A program made the translations under genes and the position numbers. Of a stretch of 64,000 nucleotides of DNA, positions 1-10,139 are shown piece by piece; within the stretch, counting starts at the first letter, position 1; the number at the start of each line of letters is the position of its first letter. A model generated the notes under the pieces. The model was given only the letters and a program-made list of their open reading frames with translations. It was not told the DNA's origin and did no database searches. Location of the stretch: contig JAFKGQ010000015.1 in assembly GCA_017307755.1 (NCBI GenBank), positions 248,001 to 312,000 on the forward strand. The letters run 5' to 3'. The stretch comes from Chitinophagaceae bacterium. GTDB taxonomy: Bacteria > Bacteroidota > Bacteroidia > Chitinophagales > Chitinophagaceae.

Positions 1-2435
1 ACGGCGGAGATGGAATATCCGACATCAACCCGGAGGATATCGCCGGTATCTCAGTATTGACCGGGGCTGCGTCTTCCGCATTATACGGAGGTATGGCCGC
101 CAACGGAGCGCTATTGATCACCAGTAAAACAGGCTCCAGGAACAAAATACGTATAAGTGTATCCAATGTTGCGAACTTTTACCGTCCCTTTGTGCTGCCG
201 GGATTTCAGAATACTTATGGCACTTCTTCTCCAGGCAGTTTTGACAGCTGGGGAAACAAGCTGGCTGTTGCCAGCAAATATGATCCCGTCGATTTTTTCC
301 AGACAGGAGGCAGTGAAGCAGGAAGCGTCAGCGTATCATCCGGAAGTGAAAAAAATCAAACTTATTTTTCCGCTGGTGTAAATACGGCAAGAGGGATCAT
401 TCCCAACAATACATTCAACAGGCGTAATCTGACCCTGCGCAATACTTCCAGGCTGAATGACAGGCTGACCCTGGACGTCACCGTCATGTACATCAGATCG
501 AAAAACCAGAACATGTTCTCACAGGGTCAATACCTGAACCCCCTGGTGCCTGTTTATCTTTTTCCCAGAGGGGCCGATATAGATCAGTTTATGCTGTTCG
601 AACGGTATAATGCGGATCGTAATTTCAAAACCCAATTTTGGCCCTCTTCTTACGGTACGCAGAATATGGCCATGCAAAATCCTTTCTGGACGATCAACAG
701 GGACTTCAATAAGGTGGATAAGGAGCGTTATATTACGGGGGCGACCCTGTCTTATAGAGTCCTGGAGTGGTTGACTCTGTTAGGCAGGGTAAGAATGGAC
801 AATACCTCTATCCACAATGTGGTGACAAATTATGCTTCTACGTTGCCATTACTGGCTGCAAACTCGGATAACGGGTCTTACCTGGACCTTACCGCCACCA
901 CACGAAATACCTATGCCGACGTTCTGGCCACGGTGGATAAGTCCTTCGGCGCGGTGGGATTGACGGCCAATGCGGGCGCCAGCATCCTGGACAACAGGTT
1001 TGCCAGGCATGGTAACTCTCTAGGAGGCAATGGAGCGCCTTTGTCGAAGGTCCCCAATTTATTTACGTCCGCCAATGTAATCCCCCAACCACTGCCCGGC
1101 GATCAGCCGGATATAACGCAAACGCAGTCGGTGTATGCCACCGCCGAGGTCAACTATAAAAAACTGCTGTACCTGAACCTCACAGGAAGGAATGAATGGC
1201 CGTCCCAACTGGCCGGCAGCAGCGGGAAGCAGTCGTTGTTCTATCCTTCCGTGGGCATATCGGCCATTCTCTGCGACATGCTGCACCTGCCGCAGAACAG
1301 TCTGTCCTTTCTCAAGCTCAGGGGCTCTTACAGCGAGGTAGGAAATCCGCCCGCTCCTTACATGGAAAACCCTCCTTATGACGTCACCGTCTCCGGCCCA
1401 AACCTAAGCCAGAACCTGCCTTTCAATCTCGTGCCTGAAAGAACGAAGTCATATGAGGCGGGAGTCAATGCCGGCTTTCTGAGGAACAGGCTGAACCTGG
1501 ACGTGACGCTGTATCATGCCAACACCTACAACCAGATATTCACTTTTCAGGCGCCGTCGGGTAGTGGATATGCGAACTATTACGTTAATGCCGGAAATGT
1601 GCTGAATAAGGGTATCGAAGCCTCATTGAGCTATAATGAAGATCTTGGAATGCTGCGTTGGAGTTCCCGTCTGACCTTTACGCTCAACCGGAATAAGATA
1701 CTGGAGCTGGCTAATAACGCCATCAATCCATTCACCCATAACAGGCTCCAATCTTCGGATACCATGTATATGGCCGGCATCGGGTCTGCTTCTTCGGCCG
1801 CTGTGCTGGGTGGTTCGATAGGAGATATCTTTGTAAATATTCTGGCTACGGACCCCAAGGGTTATATCCTTGTCAACAATGCGACGGGCGGGAATGTACA
1901 GGCGGATAACAATCATCTTATTTATGCCGGTAACCCCAATCCCAGGTATTATATAGCATTCAGGAATGGGCTGGGGTATAAAAATATCAGCCTGAATTTC
2001 CTCATAGATTGCCGTATCGGGGGTGTCGTGGTATCTTCCACCCAGGCCATCATGGATGGCTATGGCGCTTCCGCGGCCAGCGCCCAGGCGCGAGACAAAG
2101 GCGGGGTGCTGGTGAACGGGTACCCGATGGACGCACAGAAATACTACCAGGTTGTCGGGTTGGGGACGGGCGTATTGTCCCAATATGTCTATAGCGCCAC
2201 CAATGCGCGGTTAAGGGAGGCATCCCTCAGCTATACCTTGCCTTCAAAAATATTTCATGACAAACTGCAGGACATAACGGTGTCTGTCATCGGTCGCAAC
2301 CTGATCATGTTCTATAACAAAGCTCCTTATGATCCCGAGATCACAGCCTCCACCGGCACCTACTTCCAGGGGATCGATTATTTCATGCCCCCCAGCCTGA
2401 GAAGCTTTGGCTGCAGCGTAAAGATCAATTTCTAA
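1..2435 (+). CDS. SusC/RagA-family TonB-linked outer-membrane transporter (5' partial)
   Basis: The gene enters from the left edge: frame 3 is open from base 3 and already encodes the end of the plug domain, with the SusC-typical NPEDI...ISVLTGAASSALYG stretch. The TTG at 57 lies inside this motif and is not a start. The remaining roughly 790 residues are a long 22-strand-type barrel ending in an aromatic strand (VKINF), as expected of outer-membrane barrels. SusC proteins import oligosaccharides across the outer membrane using TonB energy, with SusD as a lid. The partner SusD starts 38 bases downstream, and a GH18 enzyme and two glycan-binding lipoproteins follow, so the cargo is probably a host-type or chitooligosaccharide-like glycan. 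The substrate is inferred from neighbours only. Confidence 0.95.
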   Translation, partial: GGDGISDINPEDIAGISVLTGAASSALYGGMAANGALLITSKTGSRNKIRISVSNVANFYRPFVLPGFQNTYGTSSPGSFDSWGNKLAVASKYDPVDFFQTGGSEAGSVSVSSGSEKNQTYFSAGVNTARGIIPNNTFNRRNLTLRNTSRLNDRLTLDVTVMYIRSKNQNMFSQGQYLNPLVPVYLFPRGADIDQFMLFERYNADRNFKTQFWPSSYGTQNMAMQNPFWTINRDFNKVDKERYITGATLSYRVLEWLTLLGRVRMDNTSIHNVVTNYASTLPLLAANSDNGSYLDLTATTRNTYADVLATVDKSFGAVGLTANAGASILDNRFARHGNSLGGNGAPLSKVPNLFTSANVIPQPLPGDQPDITQTQSVYATAEVNYKKLLYLNLTGRNEWPSQLAGSSGKQSLFYPSVGISAILCDMLHLPQNSLSFLKLRGSYSEVGNPPAPYMENPPYDVTVSGPNLSQNLPFNLVPERTKSYEAGVNAGFLRNRLNLDVTLYHANTYNQIFTFQAPSGSGYANYYVNAGNVLNKGIEASLSYNEDLGMLRWSSRLTFTLNRNKILELANNAINPFTHNRLQSSDTMYMAGIGSASSAAVLGGSIGDIFVNILATDPKGYILVNNATGGNVQADNNHLIYAGNPNPRYYIAFRNGLGYKNISLNFLIDCRIGGVVVSSTQAIMDGYGASAASAQARDKGGVLVNGYPMDAQKYYQVVGLGTGVLSQYVYSATNARLREASLSYTLPSKIFHDKLQDITVSVIGRNLIMFYNKAPYDPEITASTGTYFQGIDYFMPPSLRSFGCSVKINF

Positions 2436-2473
2436 GACCGATTGCAATTTGAACATCAATAAACCACCCGCGT

Positions 2474-4096
2474 ATGAAAAATTTCCGGATATATACATAC
2501 ACAGTCATCCTCATGCTGGCGGCATCCTGTACCAAAAATTACCCGCGATATAATACGAATCCAAATGGCGCGACAAATGCGGACCTGGATCACGACAACC
2601 TGCGGCTGGGAAGCCTGATCTCCCAAATGGAAGCAAAGGTCTTCCCTTCCCAGAACCTTCCTGAGAATGCCGACGTCAACGCTTATCAACTCATATACAG
2701 TTTGACGGGGGATATTTATTCCGGCCAGCAGGGGACTTCGGACGCCTATGGCAATAATGGCGTTAACAACAGCACTTATGCGATGATACCCGCCTGGTAT
2801 GGCGCTGCCTTTGGCTATGCCTATAAGAACGAAATGAGCCCCTGGTACAACGTTATGATAGGCGCAAAGAAGATCGGGGCAGGAGCGAATAGCGCCTATG
2901 CGCTGGCCCAGGTCATCAAAGTAATGGCCATGCAACGTATCACCGACGTGTATGGCCCCCTGCCTTACCTGAATTTTGTGCCCGCTGCCTCTGTGCCTTA
3001 TAATTCTCAAAAAGACATCTACCATTCCTTTTTCCAGGAACTGGACAGCGCCATCGCTCAGTTAAGCAATGCGATCCAAAATACAGGCGCCAAGTCCGCC
3101 ACGCTGGCATCCTACGATCTTCTTTTCCAGGGCGATCTAAGCAAATGGCTGAAATTCGCCAACTCCCTGAAATTAAGGCTTGCCATGCGTATCGTAAATA
3201 CCGATGCCGCCGGCGCCCAGCAATATGCGGAAGCGGCTGTCAGCGGCGGGGTGTTGTCGGGTAACGACGATAATGTCCTGCTGCAGGTGGATGGCAATAA
3301 TACGCTGAACCCTCTGTATATGATATGTTACTCCTATAATGACACCCGTATGGGCGCCAAGATGGAGTCGTTGTTAAAAGGCTACAAGGACCCTCGTATC
3401 GGCCTCCTGTTCAACCCGGCAACAGGCGTCCTGGCCGGGGATTATCACGGCATACGCAACGGCAGCCTGTTCAGCGGACAGTCTTATTCACCTTTTTCAA
3501 CCTTGAATGTTACGGCATCGACCCCCATCCAGTGGATGACCGCGGCAGAGGTGTATTTTCTCAGGGCGGAAGGCGCCCTGAGGAGCTGGAGTATGGGCGG
3601 CACGGCAAAAGACCTGTATGAGTCCGGTGTGAAGACCGCTTTTAGCCAACCCATCGGAGGAGGCCAGCGTCAGGCCGGGGATGCTACCGCCTATCTGAAT
3701 GACGACACCAGCAAACCTGCACCTTATACCGACCCCATGAACAATGCCAATAATGTTCCCGTCACTGACACCAATCTGTCGACGATCACCATAAAATGGG
3801 ACGATGCGGCCGGGTTTAAAACAAACCTCGAAAGGATCATTACACAGAAATGGATAGCGCTTTATCCCGATGGACAGGAAGCCTGGAGTGAGTTCAGACG
3901 TACCGGCTATCCCAAAATATTTCCCGTGGCCAATAATCTGAGCAACGGACTGATCAGCACCAGCCTTCAGATCAGGCGCAGCCCCTTCCCGCAAAGCGAG
4001 TATCAGAACAACGGAGCGAATGTGGCGGCCGGTGTATCGCTGCTGGGCGGCCCGGACAACGGCGGTACACCCTTATGGTGGGACACGCGACGGTGA
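2474..4096 (+). CDS. SusD/RagB-family glycan-binding lipoprotein
   Basis: 540 residues with a short lipoprotein signal and lipobox (LAASC, Cys19), so it is anchored in the outer membrane and probably surface exposed. The N-terminal NYPRYNTNPNGAT pattern, the helical TPR-like body, WLKFANSLKLRLAMRI and the C-terminal LWWDTRR are typical of the SusD-like_2 branch. It should bind the glycan and close over the SusC pore encoded just upstream. It is the second gene of the operon; the next gene starts 46 bases later. Length and motifs look intact. Confidence 0.94.
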   Translation: MKNFRIYTYTVILMLAASCTKNYPRYNTNPNGATNADLDHDNLRLGSLISQMEAKVFPSQNLPENADVNAYQLIYSLTGDIYSGQQGTSDAYGNNGVNNSTYAMIPAWYGAAFGYAYKNEMSPWYNVMIGAKKIGAGANSAYALAQVIKVMAMQRITDVYGPLPYLNFVPAASVPYNSQKDIYHSFFQELDSAIAQLSNAIQNTGAKSATLASYDLLFQGDLSKWLKFANSLKLRLAMRIVNTDAAGAQQYAEAAVSGGVLSGNDDNVLLQVDGNNTLNPLYMICYSYNDTRMGAKMESLLKGYKDPRIGLLFNPATGVLAGDYHGIRNGSLFSGQSYSPFSTLNVTASTPIQWMTAAEVYFLRAEGALRSWSMGGTAKDLYESGVKTAFSQPIGGGQRQAGDATAYLNDDTSKPAPYTDPMNNANNVPVTDTNLSTITIKWDDAAGFKTNLERIITQKWIALYPDGQEAWSEFRRTGYPKIFPVANNLSNGLISTSLQIRRSPFPQSEYQNNGANVAAGVSLLGGPDNGGTPLWWDTRR

Positions 4097-4142
4097 TCCG
4101 AGACCATTGACGACAACCAATCAATCAAAAAATATTTTTAAA

Positions 4143-5150
4143 ATGGAGAAGGCGATCAATACGATCATATTACTATCGATAGGAGTGCTGACGCTCCTGT
4201 CCTGTAAAAAAGATACAACTGCCGTGCCGTTGAATCTGCAAAAGCCGGCTATTTCGACGGAGGGGTACCTGGCTAATTTACGGGCATATAAAAAGACAAA
4301 ACACCAGGTGGCTTTTGGCTGGTTTGGCAATTCCGGAGGGGACGGCAAGTCGCCAAGCATGCAGGCCCGTTGGGAAAGCATTCCCGACAGCGTGGATATC
4401 GTAAGCATGTGGGGCGGCATTCCCACACCCGGAAGCCCGCAGATGGCAGCTATGAAATATGCGCAGCAGGTGAAGGGCACAAAGGCCGTAATGGTCACAT
4501 TTTCGAATGACGGTTTTCTCACCACATACGGCGGAAAAGATTTTTTGAATAAGTATGCCGGTGGCGGCGACTCATTGCTTTCTGTTGGTTTTGCCCTTGT
4601 CGCAAAGTCTGTCGCGGATACCCTGGATAAGTATGGGCTGGATGGGATCGACCTGGATCATGAACCGCATTATTGCGGATGTAACTGGGGAATTTTGTCC
4701 AACAGTGGCACCTACTCTTTGCTTATCAAGGCCCTGGCGCAATATATGGGACCGCTGTCCGGGACCGGGAAACTATTGCTTGTCGATGGCGAACCCGACC
4801 AGGTGAATACAGGTGCAGTCGCAGGGTTAAGTTATGGAGTAGCACAGGCCTATGGCACGAGCAGTCCGTCCAGTCTGCAATCCAGGTTGGATGGCATGGC
4901 CAGCGGGTTCCCTTCCGACAGATACATAGTTGCTGAGAATTTTGAAGACTACTGGAAAACGGGTGGGGTAAGCTACAATGATCCTGTGCATGGTACCATT
5001 CCTTCCCTATTGGGTATGGCTTACTGGAATCCTATACAGGGGGCTAAGGGCGGCGCGGGGGCTTATCATGCGGAATACGAATATTCGAGTCCGGTACCCT
5101 ATAACTACCTGCGGCAGATGATCCAGATCATGAACCCAGCGGCCAAATGA
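4143..5150 (+). CDS. GH18 endo-beta-N-acetylglucosaminidase-like lipoprotein
   Basis: 335 residues. The start at 4143 is chosen because it gives a clean lipoprotein signal (TLLSCKKD, Cys21); the frame is open further upstream but overlaps SusD. The GH18 catalytic motif DGIDLDHE is complete: D167, D170, D172 and the acid/base E174. This family uses substrate-assisted cleavage. The EndoF/EndoS-like branch cuts the chitobiose core of N-glycans, and other GH18 members cut chitin. The short TIM-barrel-only form, lipid anchor and placement with SusC/SusD and DUF1735 proteins resemble Bacteroides N-glycan loci (for example the B. thetaiotaomicron high-mannose locus), so a surface endo-glycosidase is the best guess. 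Chitooligosaccharides are an alternative. Confidence 0.85.
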   Translation: MEKAINTIILLSIGVLTLLSCKKDTTAVPLNLQKPAISTEGYLANLRAYKKTKHQVAFGWFGNSGGDGKSPSMQARWESIPDSVDIVSMWGGIPTPGSPQMAAMKYAQQVKGTKAVMVTFSNDGFLTTYGGKDFLNKYAGGGDSLLSVGFALVAKSVADTLDKYGLDGIDLDHEPHYCGCNWGILSNSGTYSLLIKALAQYMGPLSGTGKLLLVDGEPDQVNTGAVAGLSYGVAQAYGTSSPSSLQSRLDGMASGFPSDRYIVAENFEDYWKTGGVSYNDPVHGTIPSLLGMAYWNPIQGAKGGAGAYHAEYEYSSPVPYNYLRQMIQIMNPAAK

Positions 5151-5180
5151 ATATGATTTGCTAATAATTAATTTATTATA

Positions 5181-6299
5181 ATGAAAATCTTGTTGTTTTT
5201 CTTCTCCGCCTGTCTGTTTTTGCCGGGTCTTTTTTCCTGCCATAAGGCGGTGTACAGCGAGTATAGCGACGCCCTGTATATCACCGGTACCGAAACGAAC
5301 AGGGTTACTTCCCTGAGCGTGGATACCAGTGGGTCCAGCACGGCCATCAGCGTTACTTTCTCCGGGTTGACATCGTCGGAGATCACGGTACAATTGAAGA
5401 TAGATACGAGTCAGATAGCTGTCTACAATCTTGCCAATGGAAAGAACTATGTGGCGCCTCCCGCGGGGACTTATAACCTTTCGGGCGACGGGGTGACCAT
5501 TCCGTCCGGCAAAAATATTTCCAATGCCATTGATCTTACGATAAGCACCAGTAAAGGGTTAAAGGACGGCGTGGCATATATGGTGCCGGTCACCATCATC
5601 AGCGTAACAGGCGGGATGCGGGTGCTGGAATCGTCCAGGACCGTATATGTGATGATCAACAAAGTGATCAGGAGCACCGTGGCCAGTCTTACCGGCAATT
5701 ATTTTACGTGCGATTTTTCCAAGAATAATACCGGACTGGATGCCATGACCACCCTTTCCTATGAGGCGAGGGTCCTGGTAAACAGCTTCCAGTCAGGGAG
5801 TCCTTTTATCAGTAGTCTGATGGGGGTTGAAGAAATGTTTTTATTGCGTTTTGGGGATGTCACCATCAGCAAGGATCAATTGCAGCAGGCGGGGGTCAAG
5901 GCGCTGACCGTAGCGGCCCCGTTTGCCACCGGCACATGGTATCACATTGCATTGACATACGACGGATCTACAGAAAAGATTTATGTCAACGGGGTCGTAG
6001 GCGCCAGTATGTCCGTAACGAGAACGGTAAATATCACAAACGGGTTCCACATCGGATATTCAGCAGGCGGACGGTTGTTGGACGGACTTGTCAGCGAGTG
6101 CCGGGTATGGTCCAAAGCTTTGTCCCAGACGGAGATCATCGACGGGATGTGCGGTGTCGACCCTGCCAGCTTCGGTCTGGTGGCTTACTGGAAATTGAAC
6201 GAGGGTACGGGCAATACGTCTTACGACCTGAGCGGGAATCATCATGATGCTGTAGCCGCCGGCGCTGTAACCTGGGTCCCCAACGTCAGGTGCAACTAA
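5181..6299 (+). CDS. DUF1735 and LamG domain surface glycan-binding lipoprotein
   Basis: 372 residues. The signal peptide ends in a lipobox (GLFSCHK). Residues of about 25-165 resemble DUF1735, a beta-sandwich common next to GH18 genes in Bacteroidota. Residues of about 180-370 form a LamG/concanavalin-like jelly roll (WYHIALTYDGSTEKIYVNG, then WKLNEGTGNTSYDLSGN). Such proteins act as surface glycan-binding partners of SusCD. The gene sits 30 bases after the GH18 gene in the same operon. No catalytic residues are recognised. Confidence 0.8.
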   Translation: MKILLFFFSACLFLPGLFSCHKAVYSEYSDALYITGTETNRVTSLSVDTSGSSTAISVTFSGLTSSEITVQLKIDTSQIAVYNLANGKNYVAPPAGTYNLSGDGVTIPSGKNISNAIDLTISTSKGLKDGVAYMVPVTIISVTGGMRVLESSRTVYVMINKVIRSTVASLTGNYFTCDFSKNNTGLDAMTTLSYEARVLVNSFQSGSPFISSLMGVEEMFLLRFGDVTISKDQLQQAGVKALTVAAPFATGTWYHIALTYDGSTEKIYVNGVVGASMSVTRTVNITNGFHIGYSAGGRLLDGLVSECRVWSKALSQTEIIDGMCGVDPASFGLVAYWKLNEGTGNTSYDLSGNHHDAVAAGAVTWVPNVRCN

Positions 6300-6317
6300 C
6301 ATTTTAAAACAATAATA

Positions 6318-7766
6318 ATGAGCACAAATAAATTGATATATGGTCTGTTCGGGCTGGCATACGGTCTTTTTGGATGGTGTGCGTTTGTCTTTATGGCCGT
6401 CAGCGGCTGCCGGAAGAATACATTCGACACAAAAGACCTGCTGGTCTATGCACCTCCGGGCACCAGCGCATACAATGTCATTGCCGGTGGCAATATCGCA
6501 TTGATCCGCAGTACCATCCTGGCGGGGACCGGCACAGCTTTTCCCGTCCTGCTGACACGTCCTTTCAACCAGGATGTGGAAGTGACGGCAAAGATCGACA
6601 CAGGTCTGGTACGGGTGTACGACAGCCTCTATAATGTTACGTCGCCTTCCTTGCCGGCAGGCGCCTTCCAACTGGCGAATAATGGGCGAGCGACGGTAAA
6701 GGCCGGGCAGTCACAGTCCGGGGATTCACTGCGGGTACAATTGACGGATGCGAGTAATATCATGACCGGGACCAATATCTATATCATTCCTGTGGTGCTG
6801 GCGTCCGCAAGCAATGGAGTCCCGGTCAGCGGCACGCGACAGGTGATGTACGTAAAAGTAAATATCGCTTCCATTGCCACTGGTCTTGTCAGCCTTGATG
6901 GAACAGGTTCGGTAAGCATTCTTTTAAACAATGTCGGCGGGGTGAATACAGGTACGGATATGATCTATCTGCGGACCGTGCTAAACCAATCCATCACAAA
7001 AGCGGTGACGGCAAACGCGGCCGTGAATACGGCGCTGGTGGATACCTACAACAGTAAGAACGGCACCCATTACCAGGCTTTCCCGGACGGATCATACCAG
7101 TTGGTGAAAGCGGGGGCGACGATACCTGCGAATGCTGTGGTGTCCGCAGACAGCATACAGATACAGCTGCCCGACCTGTCGAAGTTTATCACCGGCACCG
7201 ATTATTTATTGCCGGTGACCTTAAAGGACGGCGGTTCGCCGGACAGTCCGCCAGTGGACGGGTCGAAGAATGTGGTATATGTAGTGTTGAGCATATTTGT
7301 AAATAATGTGGACCCTGCGAATCCGGTGGCTTCGGGAACTGTCATTTCCCGTACGGCCTGGAGCGTCGCGGCCAGCTCTGATGATAATGGCGCTGCCGGT
7401 CAGGCGTTGGACGGGGATAATTCCACGTCCTGGTTCAGCGGTTTTGGTTTACCGCAATGGCTTCGGCTGGATATGGGGGCGTCCTACACCGTGAAAGGGT
7501 TTTCGATCGTGCCCAATTATATGTACGGCTCGAATTACTGCGGCATCCTCAACATGGATGTATTATCCAGTAATGACGGGACAGTGTGGAAATTGGAGGG
7601 AAAATATGTGGGGACTGCCACTGCCGGCAGCTCATCAGCCGGCAACCCGGATATCAAGCATGTGAAGTTTGTCACTCCTGTGACGGCCAGGTATTTCAAG
7701 TTCAACGTCACCCAATCGACAGACGGATGGTATGCCGGCATGGCCGAGCTCAATGGGATAGAATAA
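6318..7766 (+). CDS. DUF1735 (two copies) and F5/8 type C domain lipoprotein
   Basis: 482 residues. A longer hydrophobic N-terminus runs to a likely lipobox (AVSGCRK). Two successive DUF1735-like modules occupy about residues 40-185 and 190-335; each has a D.ALV..Y-like strand pattern and ends in a VVYVKV/VVYVVL strand. The C-terminal 140 residues are a discoidin-like F5/8 type C (CBM32-type) domain (ALDGDNSTSWFSGF, WLRLDMGASYTVKGF, ARYFKFNVTQS), which binds galactose- or GlcNAc-type sugars. It is the last gene of the glycan operon, 18 bases after its neighbour, and converges on the oxidoreductase gene with a 12-base gap. Confidence 0.8.
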   Translation: MSTNKLIYGLFGLAYGLFGWCAFVFMAVSGCRKNTFDTKDLLVYAPPGTSAYNVIAGGNIALIRSTILAGTGTAFPVLLTRPFNQDVEVTAKIDTGLVRVYDSLYNVTSPSLPAGAFQLANNGRATVKAGQSQSGDSLRVQLTDASNIMTGTNIYIIPVVLASASNGVPVSGTRQVMYVKVNIASIATGLVSLDGTGSVSILLNNVGGVNTGTDMIYLRTVLNQSITKAVTANAAVNTALVDTYNSKNGTHYQAFPDGSYQLVKAGATIPANAVVSADSIQIQLPDLSKFITGTDYLLPVTLKDGGSPDSPPVDGSKNVVYVVLSIFVNNVDPANPVASGTVISRTAWSVAASSDDNGAAGQALDGDNSTSWFSGFGLPQWLRLDMGASYTVKGFSIVPNYMYGSNYCGILNMDVLSSNDGTVWKLEGKYVGTATAGSSSAGNPDIKHVKFVTPVTARYFKFNVTQSTDGWYAGMAELNGIE

Positions 7767-7778
7767 GTGTTTTGCCGA

Positions 7779-10127
7779 TCAAAAGGAAGATTGTTTGACT
7801 ACACGGATGATCACCAATTTTGATACGGGGGTATTGCTTTTGTCTGCCACGCTATCGATGGGGACCAGCACGTTGGTTTCGGGATAATAGGCGGCGGCGC
7901 AGGTCTTTGGGATGGGGTAGGGGACGACGAGGAAGCGATGGGCTGTCCTTTTGACGCCGTCGTAGTTACTGGACAGATCGACCACATCCCCTTTTTGGAG
8001 ATCTTGTTCCCGCATGTCTTCCTCGTTGAGGAAGACTACCCTCCGCTCGTTGTAGATACCGCGGTAGCGGTCATTCATCCCATAGATGGTCGTATTGAAT
8101 TGATCGTGGCTGCGGATGGTCATCATCATGAGCTCGCCGGGGGCGAGAGGTGTGGTTTCCGCGTGTACAATACTGAACTGCGCTTTTTCCGATGGGGTGG
8201 TAAACGCTCCCTGCCGGGGTGCGTTGGGGAGGTAAAAGCCACCGGGTTGTCTGACCCTTTTATTGTACCCTTCAAAACCCGGTATGGTCTTTTCGATATC
8301 ATCCCGGATAGCGTCGTAGTGGCGCAGGTATTTGTCCCAGTCTATGAAGTGATGGTTGCCCAGCGTGGCTTTAGCCAGCCGGCAGACGATGACGGGCTCG
8401 CTCAGCAGATGGGGGGATACGGGTTGCAGCATTCCTTTTGACGACTGGACGACGCCCATTGAGTTCTCGCAGGTGACGAACTGGTCTTCGCCGTTGAGGG
8501 GGTCTTTATCGCTGCGGGCGAGGCAGGGTAAAATAATAGCTTCTTCGCCGTGTACCAGGTGGCTGCGGTTGAGCTTGGTAGAGACGTGTACGGTAAGGCG
8601 GCAGCGGCGCAGGGCCTCGGCCGTATATGTCGTGTCGGGCGTTGCGGAGAGGAAATTACCGCCCATGGCAAAGAAGACCTTTCCGCTGCCCCCGTGCATG
8701 GCCTTTATAGCGTTGACCACGTCGAAGCCGTGTTTGCGGGGCGGGTCGAACCCAAACGTCTGCTGGATGGAGTCCAGGAATTTTTTTGTCGGCCGCTCCC
8801 AAATCCCCACTGTCCTGTCTCCCTGTACGTTGCTATGTCCCCGTACCGGGCAGGTGCCGGCGCCGGGCTTACCGATGCTGCCTTTTAGAAGCAGCAGATT
8901 GACGACTTCTTTGATCGTGTCCACTGCATTTTTATGTTGGGTAAGCCCCATGGCCCAGCAGATGATGATCTTCTTTTTATCTTTTAACATCGTGGCGGCT
9001 TCCCCGATCTGCCGGATATCGATGCCACAGGCTTCTGATAGTTCGGGCAGGGATGACCGTCCCAGATGTTTTATAAAGGCGTCATAGCCTTCCGTATGTT
9101 GCCGGATGAATGTGTGGTCGAATACTGTGCCCGGGGCCTGCTCTTCATCCAGCCAGAGCATCAGCTCGATGGCCTGCAGCAGGGCCATATCTCCATTGAT
9201 CTTTATCTGCAGGAACAGATCCGTTAGCGGGGTAGCGTTGCCCAGGATACCTCCTACCTGTTGTGGGTTGCGGAAAGCCATCAACCCTGTCTCCGGAAGT
9301 GGGTTGACGGAGATGATGCGGGCGCCATTTTTCTTTGCTTTTTCCAGGGCTGTCAGCATACGGGGAGCGTTCGTTCCGGGATTTTGCCCCATGATAATGA
9401 TGACCTCTGCCTGGTGGAGGTCTTCCAGTGTTACCGAGCCTTTACCCAGACCTAGTGTTTCTGTGAGGGCGACCCCGCTGGACTCATGGCACATATTGCT
9501 GCAGTCGGGAAGATTGTTGGTGCCAAAGGCCCGTGCAAAAAGCTGGTAGAGAAAGGCGGCTTCATTGCTGGTGCGACCGGAAGTATAAAAGATAGCTTCG
9601 TCGGGCGAGGTCAGCGAGTTGAGGGTTGTGGCTATATGTGTAAAGGCTTCGTCCCAGCTGATGGGTTGGTAATGGGTGGCGCCTTTTGGCAGGAACATGG
9701 GTTGTGCTATGCGGCCTTGTTCGCCCAGACTATAATCCGACAATTCAGAGAGGGCGGCAACGGAGTTTCCGGCAAAGAAGTTCGGGGTCAGCTTTTTTGT
9801 TGTGATTTCCTCTGCCACGGCCTTGGCGCCATTTTCGCAATACTCAGCTAAACCCGATCGTTCGTCATCGGGGTCGGGCCAGGCGCAGCTAGGGCAGTCA
9901 AAGCCGCCTTTTTGATTGACCTTGGACAGGGCTTTTAGGCTTCTTATTATGCCTGCTTCGCTGAAGACATGGCGAAAGCTGGATATAACAGCAGGGAGGC
10001 CGACGGCCTTTGTTTTGATGTGGCCTGTGCGAAGGTGAGTCAGCTCTTCAGGGCTTTCTGCCCCTTCGGGGTTTGTCGTTTTTTCGGGGTTTGTCGTTTG
10101 TTCAGGATGATCCTGGTGTTCAGACAT
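7779..10127 (-). CDS. FdhF/YdeP-family molybdopterin oxidoreductase
   Basis: 782 residues. FDCPSCAWPDPDDERS near the N-terminus, SNMCHESSGVAL with the probable Mo-ligand cysteine, and the GQNPGTNAPRML and CPVRGHSNVQGDRT stretches are characteristic of the YdeP branch of formate-dehydrogenase-like enzymes. These bind bis-MGD molybdenum and a cluster and act in the cytoplasm; the substrate of most members is unknown. The N-terminus carries a tandem TTNPEK/TTNPEG repeat encoded by an 18-base duplication. The fdhD gene lies 12 bases upstream on the same strand and supplies sulfuration of the cofactor. No electron-transfer subunits are adjacent. Confidence 0.9.
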   Translation of the reverse strand: MSEHQDHPEQTTNPEKTTNPEGAESPEELTHLRTGHIKTKAVGLPAVISSFRHVFSEAGIIRSLKALSKVNQKGGFDCPSCAWPDPDDERSGLAEYCENGAKAVAEEITTKKLTPNFFAGNSVAALSELSDYSLGEQGRIAQPMFLPKGATHYQPISWDEAFTHIATTLNSLTSPDEAIFYTSGRTSNEAAFLYQLFARAFGTNNLPDCSNMCHESSGVALTETLGLGKGSVTLEDLHQAEVIIIMGQNPGTNAPRMLTALEKAKKNGARIISVNPLPETGLMAFRNPQQVGGILGNATPLTDLFLQIKINGDMALLQAIELMLWLDEEQAPGTVFDHTFIRQHTEGYDAFIKHLGRSSLPELSEACGIDIRQIGEAATMLKDKKKIIICWAMGLTQHKNAVDTIKEVVNLLLLKGSIGKPGAGTCPVRGHSNVQGDRTVGIWERPTKKFLDSIQQTFGFDPPRKHGFDVVNAIKAMHGGSGKVFFAMGGNFLSATPDTTYTAEALRRCRLTVHVSTKLNRSHLVHGEEAIILPCLARSDKDPLNGEDQFVTCENSMGVVQSSKGMLQPVSPHLLSEPVIVCRLAKATLGNHHFIDWDKYLRHYDAIRDDIEKTIPGFEGYNKRVRQPGGFYLPNAPRQGAFTTPSEKAQFSIVHAETTPLAPGELMMMTIRSHDQFNTTIYGMNDRYRGIYNERRVVFLNEEDMREQDLQKGDVVDLSSNYDGVKRTAHRFLVVPYPIPKTCAAAYYPETNVLVPIDSVADKSNTPVSKLVIIRVVKQSSF
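10065..10100. repeat. 18-base tandem duplication in the oxidoreductase N-terminus
   Basis: Two head-to-tail copies of an 18-base unit (10065-10082 and 10083-10100) differ only in the last base. They encode the near-identical hexapeptide repeat in the acidic, Pro/Glu-rich N-terminal tail of the YdeP-like protein. The repeat keeps frame and is probably a replication-slippage product in a disordered tail. Confidence 0.85.
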
Positions 10128-10139
10128 GTCTTTTGTTTT

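Noticed and set aside
1623..2183. Long minus-strand open frame inside the SusC gene
   Set aside because: Shadow of the coding frame on the other strand; composition is not protein-like and SusC is unambiguous.
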